A DNA stretch of 30,970 nt, taken from contig JAKAWN010000025.1 in NCBI GenBank assembly GCA_021827245.1, forward strand, positions 1 to 30,970, in the 5' to 3' direction. The number at the start of each line of letters is the position of its first letter. Position 1 is the stretch's first letter. Positions 9,018 through 16,458 of this stretch are shown here, piece by piece. The DNA comes from Acidobacteriota bacterium. Its GTDB lineage: Bacteria; Acidobacteriota; Terriglobia; UBA7540. The translations under genes were made by a program, and so were the position numbers. The notes beneath the pieces are model-generated. The model had not been told where the DNA came from, made no database searches, and was given only the letters and a program-made list of their open reading frames with translations.

Positions 9018-9046
9018 CAGTCAATCCAGCGCGACCAAAGCAGGCT

Positions 9047-9080
9047 CTTGCCCACTGCTTGCAGGCAAAGGTTTTCTTCC
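9047..9080 (+). terminator. Possible rho-independent terminator after the STAS gene
   Basis: CTTGCC (9047-9052) can pair with GGCAAAG (9064-9070) around an 11-base loop, followed by GTTTTCTTCC. The stem is short and the T-run imperfect, so this is a weak candidate. It lies 30 bases after the stop, where a terminator is needed because the next gene is convergent. Confidence 0.35.
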
Positions 9081-9165
9081 AACACGCGCCTCGCCAAGAC
9101 CTCACCCTTCAACGATGCCGCCAGCAAGCGATATTATTTTTCAGTTTCTTCCTGATGACCCCCGG

Positions 9166-10365
9166 CTAGGAGAAATCGAGACGCAGGAGGGAGAAATCGT
9201 CGTCCAGGACCTCGCCCGCATGCATTTCCTGGAGAATCTTGTACAATGCTTCGATCTCCATACCAGGCGCACCCGGCGGGTGGCTCAGGTAATCCTGCAA
9301 TTCCTCGAACGACCACATGGTCCCGTCGGGCTTGTCAACCTCATATACACCGTCGGAGAAGAGATAGAGCCGTGAGTTTGCCGGGACGTGGGTTTCGGCC
9401 CCCTCGAAATCCACCTTGGGAAACGCTCCGATGAACATGTTTTGGGACAGCAACCGCTCGCCAGGCAGGGAGTTTCTGAAGAGCAACGCCGGAGGATGCC
9501 CGGCGCTTGCATGTCTCAAACTTCTCGTTTGTCGATTATAGACGCCGTACCACAACGTGAAATAGAGGTCGTTCTGCTCCCCCATCTGGAAACTTGCGTT
9601 CATTCCGCCGAGGACGGCCACCGGGTCATGAAAGTCGACGTTGGGCAGAGATTGGGAGCGCAGAACGTTCAGCGCGGAGACTGACAAGAGGGCGGAGCCA
9701 ACCCCGTGCCCGCAAACGTCGAGCAGGTAGAAGGCAAAATGATTCTCATCAATCCAGTGATAGCCAAAGGAATCACCGCCGAGCGTGGCGGAAGGCACAT
9801 AGCGCCAGACCGTTGCGACGTCACCACCAGAGATCGGCGCCGGGAGCAGAGAAATGACATATTCGGCTGCCCGGGCGATATCGTTTGCAAGTCTCTGCTG
9901 GCTGGCGAGCAAAGCCTGGTAGGCCTCGTTCCGCTGTAAGAGGTTGATATAGCCTTTGGAGTGGTAACGGATGCGCGCGACCAATTCGATGCGGTCAGGT
10001 AACTTCACCAGATAGTCATTCGCGCCAAGGGCAAACGCCTCGGCCTTGGTCACGGCTTCTTCCCTGCTGGAGAGCACAATCAGGGGGATATCCTTCAACC
10101 TGGGGTGGGCGCGGAAGAAGCGCACCAGGTCCAACCCGTCCACATCGGGCATCACCAGGTCCTGAAGAATTACGGTAGGCGACCATTCAGCCGCTGTCGG
10201 AACCGCAAGGGTCGGATCCTGACAGAACTGAAGGGTGATGTCGGACTCCGGCGCCAGCATCCGCCGCACGGTCTCTCCCACTATGGCTTGATCGTCGACC
10301 AACAGCACCCGAATCTGGTATTCGGTCAACGAGGGGGCAAAAGGCTGTTTGGCATTCGTGGGCAT
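9166..10365 (-). CDS. WspR-like receiver fused to a SpoIIE/PP2C serine phosphatase
   Basis: 399 residues. The receiver domain (about 17-140) has the acidic pair Asp24/Asp25, phosphoacceptor Asp69 in ILQDLVMPDVDG, and Lys121 in GANDYLVKLPD. From memory, these blocks and the helical stretch after them (VARIRYHSKGYI, QRNEAYQAL) are strikingly like Pseudomonas WspR. WspR continues into GGDEF, whereas here a PP2C domain follows. Its metal-binding residues are complete: Asp198 in LGGDSFG, Asp216 in LLDVCGHG, HASAGHPPALL, LFSDGVYE and DDDFSLL. The start ATG overlaps the cheB stop by one base (TAATG), so it is the last gene of the chemosensory operon. Phosphorylation by the CheA-type kinase should switch phosphatase activity. 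The convergent STAS/RsbW pair (8211-9017) is the likely output. Confidence 0.93.
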   Translation of the reverse strand: MPTNAKQPFAPSLTEYQIRVLLVDDQAIVGETVRRMLAPESDITLQFCQDPTLAVPTAAEWSPTVILQDLVMPDVDGLDLVRFFRAHPRLKDIPLIVLSSREEAVTKAEAFALGANDYLVKLPDRIELVARIRYHSKGYINLLQRNEAYQALLASQQRLANDIARAAEYVISLLPAPISGGDVATVWRYVPSATLGGDSFGYHWIDENHFAFYLLDVCGHGVGSALLSVSALNVLRSQSLPNVDFHDPVAVLGGMNASFQMGEQNDLYFTLWYGVYNRQTRSLRHASAGHPPALLFRNSLPGERLLSQNMFIGAFPKVDFEGAETHVPANSRLYLFSDGVYEVDKPDGTMWSFEELQDYLSHPPGAPGMEIEALYKILQEMHAGEVLDDDFSLLRLDFS

Positions 10366-11393
10366 TACGCAACTTTCCCCTTTCTGAGTTCATTCAAGAT
10401 GGCGGCTGAGATGCCTTCCACCGGAAGCAGTTCCGCCGCCGCACCCGCTTCCACGGCGGCGCGAGGCATGCCATAAACAATGCAGGTTTTCTCGTTCTGT
10501 GCCATCGTCCTCCAGCCCGCCCGGCGAAGCGCCAGCAGGCCTTGCGCGCCGTCCCGCCCCATGCCCGTCAGCAGGCAGGCCACGCCGGGTCGCGGCCAGT
10601 GGCGGCCCAGGCTGAGGAAAAATTCATCCACCGAAGGCCGGTAGGGATAATCGACGGGCTCAGCCGTGTAGTGAAAGGTAAGGTCGGCGCCGACCACGAG
10701 ATGATCATTGGTTCCCGCCACGTAGACGATGCCAATCTCGGGTTTATTGCTTTCCCGGATGAGTGAGACCGTGAGCTCCGTCTGGTCGGCCAGCCAGTCG
10801 ACAAGCGCCGGGGCGAACTGCACATCAAGATGTTGGACGACCACCACCGCAGCCTCCAGGCTCTGGGGCAATCCGCGCAGAATGGTGGCCAACGCATTGG
10901 GCCCTCCCGTTGAGGCGCCCAGCACAACCAGTTGCGGCGGCCGCGCAGGGCCGGTCCTGGCCGGCAAACGTGGTGCTCCGCGCGACTCACGTCCGGCGCA
11001 GTTGATGAGTTTTCCCATGAGGTCAATCTTCCGGAGCAATTCCTCCCCGCCGGCGATTTCTCCGCTGGCGCCGAAAACGGGCGTAGCCACAGCGTCCAGC
11101 GCTCCCGCGCTGAGGGCCTCAAAGACTTTGTCAGCGTGGCCGGCTACGGTCGCGGTGACAACCAGGATGGCACACGGCGACTGCTTCATGATGATGCGCG
11201 TGGCTTGCGCGCCGTCCATCAAAGGCATAATGAGATCCATCAGGATCAGGTCCGGGCAGTCGCGGGCACACTTCTCAACCGCCTCGACGCCGTTCGCGGC
11301 AGTCCAGGCCACTTCATATTCAGGAACGCTCCGCACCAGCCGCCGGAGCACCTCGACAGCCAGAGCGAGATCATTGACGATCGCGATGCGCAT
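10365..11393 (-). CDS. wspF: CheB/WspF protein-glutamate methylesterase
   Basis: 342 residues. The receiver domain (1-110) has Asp8 and phosphoacceptor Asp53 in LMDLIMP. A linker then leads to the CheB catalytic domain (about 153-340) with the triad Ser161 (GASTGGP), His188 (VVQHLD) and Asp281 (GMGRDGA). It removes methyl groups from, or deamidates, MCP glutamyl residues for adaptation. In Pseudomonas the WspF homologue restrains the Wsp pathway. I start at the ATG at 11393, which overlaps the TGA of the CheA gene by one base; the GTG at 11396 is a one-codon-longer alternative. A GGAGACGG site lies just upstream inside cheA. The order E-F-R of the wsp operon is kept. Confidence 0.93.
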   Translation of the reverse strand: MRIAIVNDLALAVEVLRRLVRSVPEYEVAWTAANGVEAVEKCARDCPDLILMDLIMPLMDGAQATRIIMKQSPCAILVVTATVAGHADKVFEALSAGALDAVATPVFGASGEIAGGEELLRKIDLMGKLINCAGRESRGAPRLPARTGPARPPQLVVLGASTGGPNALATILRGLPQSLEAAVVVVQHLDVQFAPALVDWLADQTELTVSLIRESNKPEIGIVYVAGTNDHLVVGADLTFHYTAEPVDYPYRPSVDEFFLSLGRHWPRPGVACLLTGMGRDGAQGLLALRRAGWRTMAQNEKTCIVYGMPRAAVEAGAAAELLPVEGISAAILNELRKGKVA

Positions 11394-14071
11394 CACTTTT
11401 CCGTCTCCCCGATCAGGTCCCGAACAGCACTGACGAGCGTCTCGTCGTGGAAACTGCTTTTGGTCAGATAATAGCTGGCGCCGGCCTCCAGCCCTCGTGT
11501 CCGGTACTCATCCTGATCTTTATACGAAACGATCATCACCGGTATGGACGTTGTAGGCGCTAAACCCTTGATCCGCTTCACCAGTTCGATCCCGTCCATG
11601 CGGGGCATGTCGACATCCGTCACGACAAGGTCGAAGTGGGAGCTTTGTACGGCGTTCCAGCCATCCATGCCATCGACCGCAACCGTTACTTCGTAGCCGC
11701 GATTCTCAAGCAATCGGCGCTCTACCTCACGCACCGTGAGCGAGTCGTCAACCACCAGCACGCGTTTCCGGCTGACCTTCTCGGCCTTCACCCTTCCGCT
11801 AAGCTTCATCAGGCTTCCGCGCGTCAACAGGTTGTCGATGGACCGCACAAGATCCTCGCTGTCGAGGATTGCCACGGGGGAGCCGTCTTCCAGAATGGCG
11901 CCGGCGCTGACGTTCGGCACTTTGCCCAGCCTGGAGGGAAGTGGAATCACCACAAGGTCGTGCTCACCAATCAGACGGTCGACCACCAGGCCGTAACGGT
12001 TGAGACGGTCGCTGAGCACCACGACACGCAAATCACCGGCAGGCCGGTCCGAGCCTGCGAGGCCCAACACCTGCGTGGCATCGACCAGCCCAATGTTCTG
12101 CTCTTCGAACCGGCAATACTGACGATCTTCAACCACCTGGAGGCTTCCCGGAGGTACGCTCAAGACGCGGTCGACACGCGTAAGCGGCAGGGCGTATGGC
12201 TGGCCCTTGACCTCGAACATCAAGGTGCGTAAGACCGAGAGCGTGAGCGGCAATTGGAGAGCGACCCGCGTGCCCTGCCCCAGCTTCGACTCGATGCGCA
12301 CGTTCCCACCCACCTGGCGCGCCATTGACTGAACCACGTCCAGGCCGACTCCTCGCCCGGAAATCTCCGTCACCTGTTGCGAGGTGGAGAAACCGGGCAG
12401 AAAGAGGAAATCCAACACCTCACCATCGCTTAACTTCGCCGTCATCTCGGGCGTGGCGTGACCTTTTTCCACGATCTGCCGCCGGACGCACTCCAAATCG
12501 ATTCCGCGACCGTCGTCTGTGACAGTAATCTCCAGCACACCAGCGATGTGGCGCGCCCCAAGAGTCAGCCTTCCTTCGGAGGATTTGCCTGCTTGCGCCC
12601 GCCCCTCTGGAGACTCCAGACCGTGGTCCACCGCGTTCCGCAGCAGGTGAGTCAATGGCGCCTCAAGTTTTTCAAGGATGTCGCGGTCCACAAGGGTGGT
12701 CTCGCCTTCGGTCTCAAATCGAATATTCTTGCCGAGTGACTTCGCCATGTCGCGAACCATGCGCGCCAGACCGTGAAGACCGTCAGAAAAAGGCCGCATG
12801 CGGCTGGCCACGGCTTCGTCGTAAAGATTGTTGGCCAGATGTTCCAACTTGTGCGTGAAGCGCTCCAGGTCCGCCTGGTACATAGGTATTTCCTTGTGCA
12901 TCCAGCCGGACTGCTGCAAAGCTTCCTCCAGGCGGCTCTGCGCTTCTGCTCCGGACTCCTTGCGCAACGACTCCAGCGCCTGTTCAATCGCTTTGCTGAG
13001 TACAGTGTGCTGCTGCTTGATGCGTTGTACCGCCTGGGTGAGCGGGTGCAGGGTCTTGACCTCAACCAGGCATTCACCGGCGAATCCCGTCAGGCGGTTG
13101 AGATTCTCGACCGAGACGCGCACCGAAGCACTTTCAGCCTTGTCGGCAGAGGTCTTTGGAGCGGTTCCGGCTGCCGCGGGTGCGGCTGAAGCGGGAGGAG
13201 GGGGTGGAGGACCGGGTTCAGCCGCTGCCGGGCGTGAAGGCTCCGCGAACTGCCTGGCCAGTTCCTCAATGTGAGGAGAAGCCTCCGCGAGCGCAGCCGG
13301 GATGTCGACGGCATCGCGGGCCGCCAGGCCGGTGAATACGTCGGTTGCTTTGAGAAGCAGGTCGAAGTCGGCGCCCGTCAATCCCCTTTCCCCGCGCTGG
13401 GCGGCAGCCAGAAGGTCTTCCATCGCGTGCGCCAGGCGCACGGCAGAATCCAGACCGATGATCCGCGCGGCACCCTTAAGGGAATGCGCAGCACGCATCA
13501 ATGACTTGATCATCTCAGGATCACGGCGGGCTTCAACCACTACCAGCCCTTCCTCCAAAAGCCGGGAGTGGTTTTCCAATTCGGTGCGAAACAATTCGAG
13601 CAGGGAAAGATCTACGGCCACAGATGGTGGCGGGCCGGGAGGAGGTTTCACCTGGGAGTGAGGCGCTGTCCGCTGAAGGGGCAGCAGGGCGAGCCGCCTG
13701 ATGATTTCCTCGAGCTCGACGCCGCGGGCTGCAACGTTTGCGGGAATCTCCGATGCGCTGCCTTGAGCCAGTTGGCGAAAGAAGTTGTTGGCCGCGCGCA
13801 GGGCGTCGAGGGTGGAAGCACTCAAGCTGAGCGCGCCTCCCTGCACTGCAAGCAGAACTTCCTCCGTTGCCTGCGCCAAACGCGCCGCGCCGTCAAGCTG
13901 GACCAGGCGGGCCGCACCCCTGAGAGAGTGCGCGGCCCGTACGAGGCTCCTGACACTCTTTTCGCACGCCTCAACGCTCACCAGACCTTCCTCAAGAGCG
14001 CGCGAGTGGCTCTCCAGTTCCGAGCGGAACAGGTCGAGCATCGACAGGTCGTCGCCTGGGTTGCTCACCAC
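11393..14071 (-). CDS. wspE: CheA/WspE-type hybrid histidine kinase with two HPt domains and receiver
   Basis: 892 residues. Two homologous HPt domains come first. The first has phosphoacceptor His48 (RAAHSLRGAAR) and the second His196 (RAAHSLKGAAR); both start with a near-identical LELF/LDLFR..LE.HSR..EEGLV pattern, so they arose by internal duplication. A Pro/Ala-rich linker follows (about 285-315). Then come the dimerisation and HATPase regions (LLRNAVDHGLESPEGR, TDDGRGID, GRGVGLDVV), the CheW-like P5 domain, and a C-terminal receiver (RVLVVDDS and VVTDVDMPRMDG). This is the WspE arrangement plus one extra HPt. It is the central kinase that should phosphorylate the WspF-like esterase and the terminal REC-PP2C protein. 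It overlaps the upstream CheW gene by 7 bases. Confidence 0.93.
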   Translation of the reverse strand: MVSNPGDDLSMLDLFRSELESHSRALEEGLVSVEACEKSVRSLVRAAHSLRGAARLVQLDGAARLAQATEEVLLAVQGGALSLSASTLDALRAANNFFRQLAQGSASEIPANVAARGVELEEIIRRLALLPLQRTAPHSQVKPPPGPPPSVAVDLSLLELFRTELENHSRLLEEGLVVVEARRDPEMIKSLMRAAHSLKGAARIIGLDSAVRLAHAMEDLLAAAQRGERGLTGADFDLLLKATDVFTGLAARDAVDIPAALAEASPHIEELARQFAEPSRPAAAEPGPPPPPPASAAPAAAGTAPKTSADKAESASVRVSVENLNRLTGFAGECLVEVKTLHPLTQAVQRIKQQHTVLSKAIEQALESLRKESGAEAQSRLEEALQQSGWMHKEIPMYQADLERFTHKLEHLANNLYDEAVASRMRPFSDGLHGLARMVRDMAKSLGKNIRFETEGETTLVDRDILEKLEAPLTHLLRNAVDHGLESPEGRAQAGKSSEGRLTLGARHIAGVLEITVTDDGRGIDLECVRRQIVEKGHATPEMTAKLSDGEVLDFLFLPGFSTSQQVTEISGRGVGLDVVQSMARQVGGNVRIESKLGQGTRVALQLPLTLSVLRTLMFEVKGQPYALPLTRVDRVLSVPPGSLQVVEDRQYCRFEEQNIGLVDATQVLGLAGSDRPAGDLRVVVLSDRLNRYGLVVDRLIGEHDLVVIPLPSRLGKVPNVSAGAILEDGSPVAILDSEDLVRSIDNLLTRGSLMKLSGRVKAEKVSRKRVLVVDDSLTVREVERRLLENRGYEVTVAVDGMDGWNAVQSSHFDLVVTDVDMPRMDGIELVKRIKGLAPTTSIPVMIVSYKDQDEYRTRGLEAGASYYLTKSSFHDETLVSAVRDLIGETEK

Positions 14072-14733
14072 CGCAAACTCCTATCCAGGGAATTGAACAA
14101 TCTCGCCTCATCAATCAACCCGACGGTGCGGCCATCAACCTCGAAGCAGGAGATGGTTTGTGCGGAAGGAGACTTGGCCAGCGTGACCGGAACAGGCTGC
14201 AACTGGACGCATGGAATGCGGCGCACGCCGAGAATATCGTCAACGCCGAAGGCATACCTCTCACGCCCGTCTCCCACAACACAAAGCCGGGGCCGGCCAG
14301 CCGGCTTTGTATCCTCTTGCGGCGACAAGCCAAGAGCGGCTTCCAAAGAAATGCAAAGAAGCAACTCGCCGTTGACGTTCACCAGCCCCGCCAGCAAAGC
14401 CCCGGACCGGAACGGCACTACATAGGCCTTCTGATACGCTGCAATCTCCTGAAACACCTGGGTCCGAAGAGCAAACCACTCCGAGCCAACCCGGAGTACC
14501 AGCACCGAGGTGGTTTCCTCGGCTGTCCGCACGGCCTCAGCAGCCAGTTCCTCCGAGACTTCCTTGCGGTAGTCGCTGGGCATTTCCCGGTCAAACAGAG
14601 TCCGTCCGAGGGCCGAGTACTGCGGGCAGTTCCGGCAGTGCACATAACCTTTCAGTAATTCGCAGGATCGGTCGCCCGAAATTCCAATCTCACGCCAGCA
14701 CAAGTAATCGCCGTTTTGATTCGCGATCGTCAT
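14065..14733 (-). CDS. wspD: WspD-like CheW coupling protein with N-terminal cysteine motif
   Basis: 222 residues. The N-terminal 40 residues hold four cysteines, Cys12, Cys24, Cys33 and Cys36, in CW-x-EIG-x2-GD-x-SC and HCRNCP contexts. As I recall, this arrangement is shared by WspD-type CheW proteins and suggests metal or Fe-S binding, though that is unproven. The CheW domain covers about 75-210 (SVLVLRVGSEWFAL, VPFRSGALLAGLVNVNGELLLCISL). It links MCPs to the kinase in the signalling array. The ATG overlaps the CheR stop (ATGA), and the end overlaps cheA by 7 bases, so translation is coupled on both sides. The 222-residue length is longer than a simple CheW because of the cysteine segment. 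Confidence 0.92.
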   Translation of the reverse strand: MTIANQNGDYLCWREIGISGDRSCELLKGYVHCRNCPQYSALGRTLFDREMPSDYRKEVSEELAAEAVRTAEETTSVLVLRVGSEWFALRTQVFQEIAAYQKAYVVPFRSGALLAGLVNVNGELLLCISLEAALGLSPQEDTKPAGRPRLCVVGDGRERYAFGVDDILGVRRIPCVQLQPVPVTLAKSPSAQTISCFEVDGRTVGLIDEARLFNSLDRSLRW

Positions 14734-15995
14734 ACCCCGTTGAGAACCTGTTTCCCTTCTTGTTGTTTGAGTGCTCTGCCCGCACGCTCACGGTACAGGC
14801 GGCAACCTTCCACATCCCCTTTCCGCTCGCAGAGCAGGCTCATGTGCAACAACGCCTCGTAATGGTCAGGAGCAAGATACAGCGCCTTGCGGAAGAACTC
14901 CTCGGCCGATTCAACCTTTCCTGCGGATTGGCTGATCACGCCGAGCAGCGCGTAAATTTCGGGATTCCGGGCACCTCCCTCCAGCAGGCGCTTGCAAACG
15001 GCGGCAGCAGCGTCCAGGTCTCCCCGATCCGCCAGTTGCTGCGCCTGTTCGAGGCTGGGGAGCGGCTCGGGAACTGGGCAAGTCGCCACGAGCGGACTGG
15101 CAGCGGGTCGTGGCGCCGGTCTCTTTCTGGTTGCACGGTGCACTGCGGCAGTAACCGCGGTCGCAGTCGATGGGGGCACAGGCGCGCGATCTCGCGTTGG
15201 CTCGCCCTTGCGACATGCGAAGCTCGCGCACTCGACCGGCACATAACCCGCGTCGCAAAAATGCGTCAGCTCTGAGGGCCCGGTGAAAAGCAAACCGTCC
15301 TCATCCAGGAGTTCACGCAACTGGCCAACGACCAGGTGACGGGCGCGGTCGTCGAGATAGATCAAGGCGTTTCGGCAGAAAATGGCGTCGTAAGGACTGC
15401 GCTGGCGAAAGCGGGAGAGGTCGAGAAGGTTGGCCTTTTCAAAGCGTACCAAGCGGGTAACATCTTCGCGGACCCGCCAACCCTCCTCACAGTCAACAAA
15501 GTATTCTTCCCGGAAACGTCCGAGTTTTTCACGGAACGACGTCTTCCCATAGACTGCCAGCCTGGCCCGCGCCAGCATTCGTTCGCTGACGTCAGCCGCG
15601 TCGATCCGGATTCGGCGGGCTTCCAGCCCGGCATCGAGCAGAGTCATGACGACGGAATAAGGTTCTTCTCCGGAAGCGCAAGGTATACATAGCGCCTGGA
15701 AAGCCCTTGTGAGATTAGCCGGCCTCCACTTCACGGTGACGTAAGAGGCCAGAAACTGGAAAGATTCGCTGTGACGGAAAAACCATGTCTCCGGAACGAT
15801 GACCTCATCCACCAGCGTCTGCCACTCTTCGCTTTCTTCCTCGAGGAGCCGGGCGGTTATTGACCGGCGGTCCTCGGGCCGCGCTCTTGAGACAACTGCG
15901 TCCAGGGCACGCTCGATAACACCGACGCCAAGCAATTTCGGTGAAAGGCCCAGGCGACTGGACAGCAATTCTTTCACGGTTGCCTCGATGTTCAT
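14730..15995 (-). CDS. wspC: CheR/WspC methyltransferase with TPR domain
   Basis: 421 residues. The CheR catalytic part (about 1-270) contains VPETWFFRHSESF (68-80), the SAM-binding loop IPCASGEEPYSV (104-115), an acidic ribose-binding region around Asp132-Asp135, and FCRNALIYLDD. A Pro/Ala-rich linker (about 275-310) leads to TPR-like repeats (about 312-410, for example IYALLGVISQSAGKVESAEE). The CheR-plus-TPR layout is that of WspC. It methylates MCP glutamates using S-adenosylmethionine, opposing the methylesterase. It overlaps both neighbours by 4 bases (ATGA junctions), which suggests strict co-translation. Confidence 0.93.
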   Translation of the reverse strand: MNIEATVKELLSSRLGLSPKLLGVGVIERALDAVVSRARPEDRRSITARLLEEESEEWQTLVDEVIVPETWFFRHSESFQFLASYVTVKWRPANLTRAFQALCIPCASGEEPYSVVMTLLDAGLEARRIRIDAADVSERMLARARLAVYGKTSFREKLGRFREEYFVDCEEGWRVREDVTRLVRFEKANLLDLSRFRQRSPYDAIFCRNALIYLDDRARHLVVGQLRELLDEDGLLFTGPSELTHFCDAGYVPVECASFACRKGEPTRDRAPVPPSTATAVTAAVHRATRKRPAPRPAASPLVATCPVPEPLPSLEQAQQLADRGDLDAAAAVCKRLLEGGARNPEIYALLGVISQSAGKVESAEEFFRKALYLAPDHYEALLHMSLLCERKGDVEGCRLYRERAGRALKQQEGKQVLNGV

Positions 15996-16453
15996 GCTGC
16001 CTCCCTGTCGGGAAAGAGAAGCTGCCGAACTGATGCAGGCAAAAGTTCTTCCAGCGACAGAAGCTGGATCAGCCGACCATCATGCTCCGCCGTTCCGTCA
16101 AGATAAGGCGCATCCGGAATCGTCACTTTCTGCGGCTCGGACCGATTCTCGTCGTGCGCGACCGCCTCGACGGCCTTCTCGACCAGCAGACCGAGAGGCT
16201 GCGAGGTGGCGCCCGGCGTGGGATAGCCGACGATCAGGAGCCGAGTGCTGAGCAGCGGGCGCGCTGGAGTGCCTTGAAGTAACGCGCAGAGGTCGATCAC
16301 GGGGACAGTGTGTCCATGCCAGGTGACAAGTCCCGCGACGTAGGCCGGGGCGTGCGGCATGGGCGTACACGTTGGACAGGGCGCCACCTGCATGACGTTC
16401 CGGACGTCCAGCCCGAACATTTGATCGCCTGCCTGGAAAGTAATTAGCAGCAT
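15992..16453 (-). CDS. wspB: WspB-like CheW coupling protein
   Basis: 153 residues forming a single CheW domain: MLLITFQAGDQMFGLDV at the start, then HAPAYVAGLVTWHGHTVPVIDL, the conserved core of CheW, and LGLLVEKAVEAV. It is the second coupling protein of the operon and lacks the cysteine segment of the other one. It lies 5 bases after the stop of the MCP gene and overlaps cheR by 4 bases. Position directly after an MCP and before cheR matches wspB. Two distinct CheW proteins in one array normally reflect separate couplings of receptors to the kinase. Confidence 0.9.
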   Translation of the reverse strand: MLLITFQAGDQMFGLDVRNVMQVAPCPTCTPMPHAPAYVAGLVTWHGHTVPVIDLCALLQGTPARPLLSTRLLIVGYPTPGATSQPLGLLVEKAVEAVAHDENRSEPQKVTIPDAPYLDGTAEHDGRLIQLLSLEELLPASVRQLLFPDREAA

Positions 16454-16458
16454 CCACT

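Noticed and set aside
9166..10365. Plain annotation as a WspR diguanylate cyclase from operon position
   Set aside because: There is no GG(D/E)EF motif; the C-terminal half has complete PP2C motifs instead.
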